Origin: Bryopsis sp. KO-2023
Taxonomy: Eukaryota > Chlorophyta > Ulvophyceae > Bryopsidales > Bryopsidaceae
Assembly: GCA_030272585.1 (NCBI GenBank)
Contig: BSYQ01000008.1
Location: forward strand, 248,001-312,000
Reading direction: 5' to 3'
DNA length: 64,000 nucleotides
A model generated the notes under the pieces. That model did not search any database, was not told where the DNA came from, and saw only the letters and a list, made by a program, of their open reading frames with translations. The translations under genes and the position numbers were made by a program. Every line of letters begins with the position of its first letter. Within the stretch, counting starts at the first letter, position 1. Shown here in pieces: positions 43,772 through 54,500 of the stretch.

Positions 43772-46614
43772 TTACACCTAAAAATTAACACACAGAGAAA
43801 AACACTCAGCATTCTTTTGAAAAAAATCCATAACACACGAAAAAACACGAAAAACAACTGAACCCCCCCCCCCCCCTCAAAAACGGGGAAGGGGTGTGGA
43901 ACACAAAACATACTATCTGGGAGGTGTTTGCAAAGGGAAAAAAAACACGAACCAGTGTGAGGGGGATATTTACCAATATATAAAAAAAGCAAAAAGAACG
44001 AAGCAATGACTCACCACAGGGCCAGGCTTGTCAGGAACGGCCTCGTAAGATCGCTGCATGGATGGGACTCTGCTTTGACGCTTGGGGGGCAGTCTGTGCA
44101 GAATTCCGAGGACAGCAGCAGCGATGAAAATTTCACACAGCACGTAGAACACGATGTTCAACAGGGGGTCGCCCAGCATGTCAATATCGAAGGCAGCATC
44201 CTCGTGCATCACGATGAACAAAGAAATCAGCACTGCCCTGAAACACCAGAAAAAAAAAAAGCTTAGCACTAGAAAAAAAGGACATGGTGCTTTTGACATC
44301 ATGCTTTTTTGCCAAAAGTCAGGTCCAGACTCCAGAAAGAATTTTTTTGTTTTGACTGTCGAATACTAGTGCTAATGTTTTGTTTCATTGGAAATTGGAA
44401 ACTGGATGGAGGGTCTCTTGCCACACTTCAATCATCCAAGCTAAGAAATTTTTTGAGGGGTTGCCAAGATGCCAATACTTCAAATGACTTGTCAAGGACA
44501 ATTTCCATGTTCTAATTTCATGATGAATTCATTTGTGGTTTGGTCCCCCCCCCCTTTTTTTTGTTAGGTACTTTCAAAGCCCAGATGATGGGTTATTTCG
44601 AAAAAAAACACTCCCAACCAGTGAAGAAGAGCTCACAAATGCTCCCTGCATAGCATAATTCATGTTAATTTTGAACAAAAACACACAAAAAAACGGACCT
44701 TGCAGCAAAGCAGAAGGATCCAATGAAAGTGATGAACCCGACTTCCTGCAATTTCTTCTTTCTGCCACGGGATTCGATGGGGAACTGTCTGAGCATTGCG
44801 AACAGCCGGCACCCATACACCAGGAAACTGATCACAGCCACAAGGGAAACAAAGGCCAAAAAGCCGGCGGACGCCATTCTAGCCCAAGGAACTGGATTCC
44901 GTGCAAAATCGAAAAGAGATAACAACCAAAGGATTGCCTGCATACACACATTCCCCCCAAAAAAAACATTCAAGCTTACGAAAACGAAGGAGCAAAAATT
45001 CCATTGTGTACCTCTGTAAAACACGACACTGGACATGTAGAGTTTGGTGTTGAAAGGGGTTTGGTCATATCAGCAGCCTCGAAAACAAGAAGGGTGATGC
45101 TTTTATATTGTACTAGATATACAAAATATGACCTTGCAGAATATGGGTGTGATTCCAAATGAACATAAATGGACCTCATTAAATAATGTGATATTGATGG
45201 ACCCAATCACAAAACGAGCTGCAGAATGTGAAATGCTCCTACCGCAACGCAGTAGATTCCCACGTTGATCCTGACAAACCAGGGGCGCAACATTTTGGTG
45301 TCTTCGGGTTGACTGGCCTGGTGATAGATCTCGGCCCAGAAGAGCACCAACAGCGTGTACGCAGTAAAGAAAAGCAAACCTGATGAAGGAAAAACGAATT
45401 TAAAAAAATTGCAGTTTTACGTTTCCTTCACATGGACAGGGAAAAAGAAACTGGTTCACAGAAAAGCTGCAAAAATTCACAAGGCTTTCGTGAAAAAACA
45501 AGGTTGACTGATGCTTGGAACATTATGTTATCTGGTGGGATTTCCTGCTGAAGGTTACTGTTGATGTGAAAACTCGAAAACAAAATATTGCTGGCATTCA
45601 TAATCAAACCACAGTAGAACATGGAAAGTTGTCAGGTGGAAAAAAAACCACAATCAGAGGAAAAAACACACACAATCAAAGGAAAAAACACATAATCAAA
45701 GGGGAAAAAAACAAGAGTTTCTCATAACCGATCGGCATTAACAAAAGATCAATGGAGGTTTTCATCGCAATCACAAAAAGCACCCAATCCTGCAAAATTT
45801 TCCAGCACATGAGCTCACCAGGCAAATCGAAAATGATCAGCTGGATGACCAGGTGGGCCGTGACTTTTTCAAGATCCGCTTCGAAGGAGTACAAACCGAA
45901 AGTTACGGCACGGATGAGACACACCAGGCAATTCATCAAATGGAAAACCTTTTGGGTGGTCCATCCATACTCAGGAACTCTCAATTGTATGCGGATCAGT
46001 TGCACCTGCCAAAAAATATACAGCTCGTTGAAAGGACCCTCTGTTTCACACACTGTGGAAAATACACTCCTGGTATTGGAGTTGGGAAGAAATGGGACAA
46101 ACAAGGGAGTAACGCCGATGCGTCACGCACCCTGCCGATCGGCAGTGGGTGGGCGTTCGGCGACGATCTTTTCCTCTGAAGAGACTTATCGACCCTGAGT
46201 GATGATGCGCTGTTGGCTAGTTTTTTTTCCATTTCCTTTCACAATAACCCCTCCATTGCCGAAAACGGTTCCCACACAATCACATATCGCGGCAGCACAG
46301 CCTTGGTTTAACAACACCATTGATTCGATAGTCGGCAACTTACCAAAGCGATTATAGCCAGAATGCCGTAGGCACCAGCCAAATAATAGAAGTAACAACC
46401 ATAGCTGGTGGAGCAGTGCGAGTTCAGCCAATCGTTTGCGTTATCCCACCTGAGGTTGATGAGAAAAGGATGACCGTCAAAGTTGACAGAGAGAATGAGG
46501 TGGGGGGGTCCGTTGGGGGGAGCAGACAGTGCGCAGAGATCGGACCCACCAGTCGGGAAGGTCGACGCTGGACGGGGGTGACTCCGATGTAGCGTTCAAC
46601 TGGAGGTGCTCCAT
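43772..46614 (-). CDS. TOM1/TOM3 (THH1)-family seven-helix membrane protein
   Basis: Six exons on the minus strand (46550-46614, 46344-46449, 45819-46005, 45243-45379, 44699-44937, 44015-44237) give 957 nt in frame. A tiny last exon (43772-43777, GTG TAA) is proposed after a TTTTTAG acceptor, giving 320 aa; that exon is uncertain. Signature strings match the plant TOM1/TOM3/THH1 family: QLRVPEYGWTTQKVFHLMN, YTLLVLFWAEIYHQA, GCRLFAMLRQFPIESRGRKK followed by KLQEVGFITFIGSFCF, and DPLLNIVFYVLCE followed by ILHRLPPKR. Family members are multi-pass proteins of the tonoplast or other endomembranes; in land plants they are host factors co-opted by tobamoviruses, and their own cellular role is unclear. 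The ATG at 46614 was chosen because it gives the phase-2 join DLPD-W-WDNANDW. Confidence 0.88.
45650..45715. repeat. Three imperfect tandem repeats (about 22 bp)
   Basis: Units of the form GGAAAAAACACA(CA)AATCAAA lie in the intron between TOM1-like exons 45379 and 45819. Confidence 0.6.
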
Positions 46615-46895
46615 CTGAACTAACGGCGACGAAAATCCGCGCGCGCTGGAGAGGCGACCGTGTGTCGAGAGATAAGGTCGTCTTGCGAAGTGGACTGGGT
46701 AGCACTTGTCAGCGCAGGGGTTGGACGGTGTTGAATGGTTTTCCAGATTTTTGTCAGGTTGACGCGATAGTGTGAGGGCTCCTCCTACAAATTCAGTGTC
46801 TTGCTCGCAGTTCGCTGGCTTTCAACTGTGTGGAAATTGTAAAACAGAACAGAGATAGTTCTGTTCTGTTTCGGGCGAATGACTGGCGAGTCGCA
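46615..46895. promoter_or_regulatory. Shared divergent promoter interval (TOM1-like / YnfA-like)
   Basis: Only 281 bp separate the start codons of the minus-strand TOM1-like gene and the plus-strand YnfA-family gene. Both must be driven from here. A 17-nt near-duplicate (AGTTCTGTTCTGTT around 46856-46870) is visible; no specific box is claimed. Confidence 0.5.
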
Positions 46896-47318
46896 ATGTC
46901 ACTTGCGTTCAAAGTGGCCAAACCGGAGGAGGAGGAGGGTGGTTCGCCAGGGGGCTGGACGCTCGCCACCGTTGCCAAGTCGCTCGCAGTCTTCGTTTTA
47001 GCTGGTCTCTTCGAGATTGGCGGAGGGTGGCTAGTGTGGCAGACTGTCAGGGAGAAACGTCCCTTTTGGCTTGCGATTCTCGGCAGCCTAGTTCTGGTCG
47101 GGTATGGGTTTGTTCCATCGGGGCTGATGCCCGACACCCCCAGCTCCGACTTCGGGCGTGTTTTCGCTGTGTATGGTGGGGTGTTTATTGTGATGTCTTA
47201 CGCGTGGGGGAACGTAGTCGACGGTCTAGCTCTGGACGTTGGCGACTATGTTGGTGGGTGCGTAGCGTTAGCAGGGGTCGCAACAGCGTGGTTTTGGCCC
47301 AGGTCGTCGGCGGGGTGA
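46896..47318 (+). CDS. YnfA/UPF0060-family small membrane protein, intronless
   Basis: A 423-nt ATG-to-TGA frame encodes 140 aa without introns. After an acidic N-terminus (KPEEEEGGSPGG) there are four hydrophobic helices. Family strings are VFVLAGLFEIGGGWLVWQTV, GRVFAVYGGVFIVMSYAWG and VVDGLALDVGDYVGGCVALA, which correspond in order to the conserved AxCEIxG, RxYAAYGGVY, and VDGxxLxxxDxxGxxIxLxG features of bacterial YnfA. The family belongs to the small-multidrug-resistance-like transporters. The actual substrate is unknown. The frame upstream lacks an ATG before 46896. The lack of introns contrasts with almost every neighbour and may indicate acquisition from bacteria or a retrocopy. Confidence 0.85.
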   Translation: MSLAFKVAKPEEEEGGSPGGWTLATVAKSLAVFVLAGLFEIGGGWLVWQTVREKRPFWLAILGSLVLVGYGFVPSGLMPDTPSSDFGRVFAVYGGVFIVMSYAWGNVVDGLALDVGDYVGGCVALAGVATAWFWPRSSAG

Positions 47319-47621
47319 CGGCGGGTTCGGTTCATGCACCAGCGACGTCTTTGAGTTTGGATGCGTGTTGCTTGCATTTTGGATTTGCCCACCAACAGCT
47401 TCTCCCAACTTTCAATTTCTTGGGAACTGCAGTGTAAGCACCAAATTTGAGTCCGACAGCAACCGTCGATGAGGAGGAGAATGTCGCGAACATGGAGCCA
47501 CCATGCTCGCTCGAAACAACTCTGGATCGCTTGCACAAGAAAAAAAAGACTGGTTTCCTGGTTTCCGCTCGTTCTGATCAACCCGTTAACGCTCGCTCCA
47601 CCCAACCAAATAATAATAATA
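47319..47621. other. Short intergenic stretch
   Basis: 3' flank of the YnfA-like gene up to the inverted-repeat element. No gene is seen. Confidence 0.4.
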
Positions 47622-48169
47622 CAGTAGACGCCGCTTTAATAACCATCGGATAATTAACCCCGCCGCTTTCTTAGCCCAAATCGCCAGGAACGGAATTTTC
47701 AGGGGGTGGGAACCATCGTTTAATCAGCCCGGCCGTCGGCTACTTAACCACGCCACTCGCGAATTTCATATGCGAATGGTCGAACGAAGAACGCGCAGTG
47801 CAAAGGGAATTCGAAAACAGTCGAACAAAATGAACTGAATGCATAGAGAATATGAAACGGCTGAAAAAATGAACGCACTGCAATATGAATATGTAACTGT
47901 CGAACTTCTGTATCTGTTTCTGGACGTCATAACCTGCGACTCGTGCTCGACAAGACCTTTCCGTCACCGAGAACGACCCAAGACGGGATCATGGAGTTCC
48001 TTCGACGGCGTTTCAACCGCCAGACCACTATTAACGAGTTCTTTAGAGTTTGATTCGAATGCGTGCGCGTCTGGGAGAGGGGAAATGTCGGACATCGGAT
48101 TGTTAACCAATCGCTTTATTAGCCCGAAAAGGCGTGGCCCGAATGGGGTTAATAAAGCGGCGTCTACTG
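47622..48169. mobile_element. Non-autonomous pogo/Tc1-mariner-like element (family 1)
   Basis: The left end CAGTAGACGCCGCTTTA is repeated as a perfect inverted copy at the right end (TAAAGCGGCGTCTACTG), with weaker inverted similarity continuing inward (TAACC). A TA dinucleotide flanks each end (47620-47621 and 48170-48171), the target duplication of Tc1/mariner/pogo transposons, and CAG ends are typical of pogo/Tigger. The 548-bp interior has no transposase-like frame, so it is a MITE that needs an enzyme from elsewhere. Confidence 0.8.
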
Positions 48170-48569
48170 TAGTAGTATTACAAGGGAGAAAAAACAAAGG
48201 TGCTCAACCCACACCAATCCATTTCAGCAGCCTTTGCCAATCTTACAAACTTACCAACTTCCAATAAAACCAGTTCATGTTCATAAAAACCCAACTACCT
48301 CACAAAATAATCAATTTACTCTGAATACTGTTTTGTCTTCCTGCTGCAATCAATCCTGGGTTCAGTACAGACATGTCAACGTCTCAAAACTATGCAACTG
48401 TAAAACTATGAATTCAAAATAGCAACAGACACCATCAGAATGCCCAGACCATAAGAATGACTAAATAAACCTTAAGCAGTACATACCTAAGGCATTTTTT
48501 GAGCCGATCAAAAAAGAGATACCTGTAAGACAACCGGGAAATAATAGCCAAATAAAATGTAAAAAACCT
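48170..48569. other. Intergenic, 3' flank of the PEMT-family gene
   Basis: A/C-rich sequence without a supported gene. Confidence 0.4.
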
Positions 48570-49819
48570 TCAGGTGTTCTTGTAGATAGCAGCCATATCG
48601 ACTCGTTCGATTGAGAAATACAAAACCCACAGTGCAAGATACTGATACAAGCCTAAAGCTATTCCTTCCAACGAGCCAGTAGCAATCCCAGGAATCAATA
48701 GACCCAACACCCCCAGCGTGTAAATCGGATTTTTGAGGTGCTTGAAAGCACCCTCGTTCACCACGTCTTGTTTTCTGTAATATTCCGGGTCGAAATGATC
48801 AACTCCAGCCAACCTTTGAAAGCCAAGGTACCTGCGTAATATAAACTCTCATCACTTGTTGCCAGGAAGCTTTGGAGCAGGCCCAACATTGGGCATGTCC
48901 CCAAACTATGAATGCAGACTGCATTATGCAGTAGTCTAAAATTTGATGTAATGTCAACACTGATTTGATTTGGAAAACTCCAGTCGAGTACTGGAGGAAT
49001 CTCTGGACAATTTCACGACCTCCCTCTTGTTCAGTTCCTCTTTGTGGGTCGACGATGAATCAATTTCTGGCGAGAATCTGAGAAATTGGAAGAATCGCAC
49101 AGTCATACATCGTCGACGTCACATTGGGTGGTCGAATCCACAAGATTTTATCGCTGCAAGTGCGAGTGTTGAAGATATGCTGCGAGCACTCACTTGAAAA
49201 CCGAGTGGAGTACGTAGACAAACGGCACCGCCACAACGGCGGCGGCGGCGTACGCTGCCGCGCCCTGTTTCCACAAGACACCTGACGTGCGGATTGACGC
49301 GGTGACAGTGACTACAAACCTAGCCACCGCGAAAGCTGTGAAGCATGTGAAAAACACAACCTGCCCTCCCTGCTTTCCGAATGCTCTGGTGAGGCTTTTG
49401 TAATTCAACTGGACTCTCCAGCTGATGACCACCATCATCTGATGCAAAATCGGAATCAGCAATCCCAGACGAAACCAGTCGCATCCAGATGTCCCTATCA
49501 GAGGCTCCAACAAACGTTCTGCACTGAGCGCATCCCCGCTGCGGGCGAGAGCTAGGGCTGATGCTGCAAGCGCCACTACGCCAAGGAAATGAGGCGCTTG
49601 ACCGGTCCAGAACGGCACTGAAAACTCCGTGCTTTGAGAATCATCAGGGGTCGCTTCCGCAGCGTCTGGGCCTGATGCGGCCCTTGGAGCGACGATTCTG
49701 TTTCTGAGATGCGCAAGCCTGTGCCGCCGTTCGATTCTTGAGATCTTCCGAATTGGGACCAGACTTGGCGACAGCAATGGTTCTCGGTAGCTGATATGAG
49801 TTGCACGCATCGCCAACAT
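48570..49819 (-). CDS. PEMT/ICMT-family integral-membrane methyltransferase, probably plastid-targeted
   Basis: Two exons (49194-49819 and 48570-48831) join in phase 2 to 888 nt, 295 aa. The start is the ATG at 49819. Residues 1 to about 55 are basic and Ser/Arg-rich (RKISRIERRHRLAHLRN), like an organelle transit peptide. Several hydrophobic helices follow. The C-terminal third holds the most diagnostic part: GVDHFDPEYYRK, VVNEGAFKHLKNPIYTLG, LLIPGIATGS, and LALWVLYFSIERVDMAAIY. This order (short loop, xEGxFxxxxNPxY, glycine-rich turn, then FxxERxDM) is that of phospholipid/isoprenylcysteine-type membrane methyltransferases that use S-adenosylmethionine. The substrate is probably a lipid such as phosphatidylethanolamine, which is inference. 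Confidence 0.7.
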
Positions 49820-51591
49820 CTTTTCCGACCAGGAGAAACGCTCCTGGTCGGCAGTGCGACAGGGTGTATAAAGAGGATGTTGATCTAATCGACATCCACG
49901 GGGTGGTGCCAAAGAAAAGACCCTCAGGACGGTTCAATCAGTCAACACTTTCCCGCCCAGTTGAAAACAATCACAACCCCAGCGAAAACTGGTGCTTCCT
50001 CGTTGATGTGTGCGACAAGAACCAGAAAACTTGGTGGCGTCTTGTGGTATAGTGTATGCTCTGTGAATACGCTTCTGCCGATGCGAGCTTCGTGCTGGAC
50101 GACTTTTTGATGTAAAACTTGTTCCAAGAACTGAAATCGTTCAAGAAACTGTGGTGCCATCCACAGGAGCACCTCGAGGACAGTGTTTTTTTCTCATTCT
50201 CATCAATTTGGGGGGGCCACACAAAAGCGATATTTTTTTTTCTTCTTTTGTACTTTTCCTGGCTCTTTTCTTTCCGGCATCAAAGTATTTTTTTGCGAAG
50301 TTTAGATGTAATATAGCGGTCACATTTTTTCATGCACTCAAGCATTCCGTTCTTTGCGCGATATTCCAGTACAATGTATTGTTCCCTGTCACATTCCACA
50401 AAAATATTTTCTGCCAATACGGCTCCACTGCCAAGAAATCTTGGAATTCCAACACAATGTAATCTAATAAGAGCACAGGAAAGACAGACGGGTTGTTTTG
50501 AGACGTGAATCTGAAAGTCGTGGACATGGAATTCACCTAACATGGAAACAACTCCTCCAGAATGAAAATCAATCAACAGCAACGTGGTGACTGCCTTAAG
50601 TCACCTTTACAATAAGCAACCTGGGGACAAGGAAAACAAATGCTTAATGTATCAACGCAAGCACATTACATTACATTTTGGGGACTGAAACGCACCCATG
50701 ACAGTTAAGGTTTCACTGTGTTAAGCAGTCATTCAATCATTGTTTTTCAAGAAGGGCAAGTGTTGAATGAATGGCCAGTCTTAAAACACGCCTTTTCTGG
50801 GATGCGTTCCGCATGAAAGCTATGTTTAGCCGTGAGAAAAGCATGTCACGATTCAAATTGTGTCAAGTTGCCGAATATTTCCTAGTGTTCGGAGCCTCTT
50901 GCCAGGGATTGCACTGAGATAGTGGCAGAAAAGCATAGCAACGCTCAGCTGAGAATCATGGTCAAATTTGGTGTTGGATTGTGAACTTTCACCAATTGCA
51001 GCTGGGGATGCAGGATAGTGAACTTTTCCAAGTTTCTGAGCTCTTGCAACGCCTCAAAAAATACTGATGGACTATTTTCGGATCACCAAAGTGTGCCTCG
51101 ATGGCTGCATCCTGTGTATTTATTTTTTGGGGGTTTTCTCGATGATTTTTTTTCTATGCTGTTCATCATGTACCACATTAGAGTGGATGGAGGCTACTCC
51201 ACTTCAATGTTGGGAGGTGGGAAAACAAACAATCTTTTTGTAAGTTTTTTCTTGAGATCCTGTGTATGGGTATGGCAGGGATTGTGGCAACGACCTTTTC
51301 GACAGCCAGCAACCCATTCATTCTTTACTGCTTTTTTTTATCCACAACAGATGATGTGGAAGAGCATGATTTTGCGGTTTTGGGGAAAAAAGTCAAGTTT
51401 GATGGGTGCAGATCGGATCGGATACGCCAGTGCCCAAAAAAACCTACGCCGAATCACTGAAAGCCTCGTATCTCCTTCCGCGCGCTTTCGCTCGCCGATT
51501 TTTTGTGACGGCCACCGCGTTGCTTTCTCGAGTAGCTCTATTCCGTCCTGGGCTTCTTGGCTGCTTCTTCTCCCAGCCAGCGTTAGCACAA
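49820..51591. other. Intergenic, no gene seen; possible FTHFS 5' UTR intron
   Basis: No protein-like frame is supported. A polypyrimidine tract and CCCAGCCAG just before 51592 may be an acceptor of a 5' UTR intron of the ligase gene. Confidence 0.4.
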
Positions 51592-54500
51592 ATGGGTATC
51601 GAGAAAAAACATCCGGTGCCGTCCGATATCGAGGTCGCGCAGGCGGCCGAGTTGAAACCTATATCCGATATCGCGAGCAAAGCTGGTCTGTTGAGCGAAG
51701 AGTTCGACACTCACGGACCAACTAAAGCTAAGGTATTTCGCCCCCGAAACAAACCCATGTTGCGGATGGTGGCTGCACGATTTCTTGTTTTTCATACGCG
51801 ATGACAAGAAATCCATCGAACAGATTGAATGCTGAGTTGAGGAGAAAGCGAACAAAAATCATGTTTTTATATGTTCAGAAGAAATTGAAATTGAAGGCTT
51901 TTCTTGACTTCCTTGTTGCTCATGATTCTTCCGGCTGGGCTATGTGGTATTGAAAAAAATAAATTATTATTATTACAAAAACACAGACAAAACAAAGAAA
52001 AAATTATCAATTCGAAATTGCTTTTAGAGGGTGGCAACCAGTCAAAGGTGGTAATTCTTGTTTTCAAATTTTAGGTGAAGCTGTCTGTGCTCGACAGACT
52101 GAAAGATGCTCCCAATGGGAAATATGGTAGGGAAAAAGTATTATTTCAGGTTACAAATATTTGTTTTCCACGGCCAATTTCATTAAATTTCTTTTCAATT
52201 TCTGCACTAGGAAAGTATGGCACTTTGAAAACGATATTTGTGCTTCTTTTTCTATTTATTGTTCATGGTGCTTTAATAACCACAGCATTTTCTAGACAGC
52301 ATATAGAAAATGTGCTATATTTTATAAAAAATCCATTTCCATGATTATAATTTTTTTTGGCCAGTGGTGGTTGCTGGTGTGACCCCCACCCCTCTTGGGG
52401 AAGGCAAAAGTACAACAACCGTGGGATTGTGCCAAGCCTTGGGAGCTTGTCTGCAACAAAAGGTGAAATCCAATGATAACTTTCTAATCATAAATCCACT
52501 TCGGAAAATTTACCTTCAATTTTTCCACTTCAATTTTATTTTTTTTTTCCCCGAAATTTTCTCCTCCCACTCCAGGCTGGCAAGCGTCAGTGACAATGAA
52601 GTTTACATCCCTTTTTTTACATAAAATTTCAAGAAATTTAGCAACCTGTTTCTGTTATCCACATGCAAGTACTGTTCATGAGGGGCAGCTGGCACCTATC
52701 TCCAGATTTCAGAAAGGTGAAACAAAAGGTCAGGAAAAACTGGGGAAAAAAGTGTGATCTCACTTTTTTTTGATAGGTGGTCACTTGTGTGAGGCAACCT
52801 AGTCAAGGGCCAACCTTTGGTATCAAAGGAGGGGCTGCTGGGGGGGGCTACAGTCAAGTGGTGCCGATGGAGGAAATGAACTTGCACATGACTGGGGACA
52901 TTCATGCCATCTCAGCCGCAAACAACCTGGTGGCTGCCGCCATTGACACCAGAATATTCCATGAATCGACGCAAAAGGACGCAGCTCTGTTCAATCGACT
53001 GTGCCCTGTTGGAAAGAACGTAAGAGGATATTGCTGGGTTTTTTTTTTGTGTGCTCTTGAAACTGTAGGAAAAACCACACTTGTTCGTTTTCCTTGATGG
53101 AGCTGTCTGTCTGAAGAGTTTATTTTCTGAATGAAACAAATGCATTTTTCTTTTTTTTTTTTTTTTTTTTTTTTTGAGACGTCCGTGTGCGTTGTAGCTT
53201 TGACTTGTTCTATTCATTTTTCACCCTTCTCCAAAACAAAAAAGTAACACGGTTGATTGATTTTTTCCAATTTGAATGAAAACAAATCAATGTCATTTGA
53301 AGGAAAAGGCAAAGTTTATTGGATCATTATTTGAGAAGCCTCACTCTTTAGAGACTGATGCCTAAAAAAAAAAGGAGGCAGAATTTGTTGGCTTTTCTTC
53401 ATTATATCTGATTCAATTATAATGGTTTCAGGGAAAGCGCCGATTCGCCCCTGTCATGTTCAAAAGGCTGCAGAAGCTGGGCATCGACAAGACAGATCCT
53501 GACGATTTGACCGAGGAGGAGCGTGTTCGTTTCGCAAGGCTGGATATCGACCCAGAGGCCGTTGTGTGGAGGAGAGTGCTTGATACAAATGATCGGTCCC
53601 TTCGAAAGATCACCATCGGCCAGGCAAGTGACTGTTGATGGGTCAGGGGTGCAGAGGTTGTACGTTCTACATGGATAGGTTTTGTTCTTTTGATGTTTCT
53701 TTTTGGTAATTTTTGTAATTTTTTCGAATGGGGGGTTGAGGATACGATGATCCCAAAATGGGTGGGAGTTGTTTCCATGACTTTTCCGGGTTTTTTTTGT
53801 ATGTTGTATAGAGGGGGTTGTGTTAATTTTCTGATGGTTGGCTTGACAGGGTCCGAATGAGAAAGGTCTGACCAGGGAAACAGGTTTTGATATCGCTGTT
53901 GCGAGTGAAATCATGGCTGTTTTGGCATTGACCAATAGTCTGTCAGACATGCGTGATCGCTTGGGGAAAATGGTGGTCGCCAATGACAAGCAAGGTAAGG
54001 CCAAACCGGGATTGTATTTTTTTAATAGTTGTAACTGCCTGTTCCAAGTCAATAAATGTTTGAAGCAAAAGATGAGAAAAAATGAAATGAAAGGGTCCAA
54101 GGATCCTTGTCAAAATAAACGACAATGAATCTGTGTGTAACTGATTGTCCGGATAAAAATTATACTCTAGTTAATTTCTTTAATCGATCTTATACATATA
54201 TATAATTATATTTAATTTTGAATGTATTACCTTGAGGTAACCCGGCCACTATGCAAATGAGTGATCCACCAACCAGAAAAAAGAATAAAACAGTCGAGAA
54301 AGTAAGCAAGTGATATTTATTCTGGCAAAATCTGGTGCTGGCAGGGAATGCTGTGACGACGGACGATTTGGGTGTGGGCGGTGCCGTCACTGTGCTGATG
54401 AAAGACGCAATCACGCCAACACTGTTGCAAACGCTGGAAGAAACTCCAGTGTTGGTCCATGCTGGCCCATTCGCCAACATCGCCCATGGCAACTCATCGA

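Noticed and set aside
51018..51591. Long open frame upstream of the ligase that could extend its N-terminus
   Set aside because: The family's N-terminus ([15 protein letters not shown]) follows directly after the ATG at 51592, and the upstream frame reads through pyrimidine-rich DNA with no homology.
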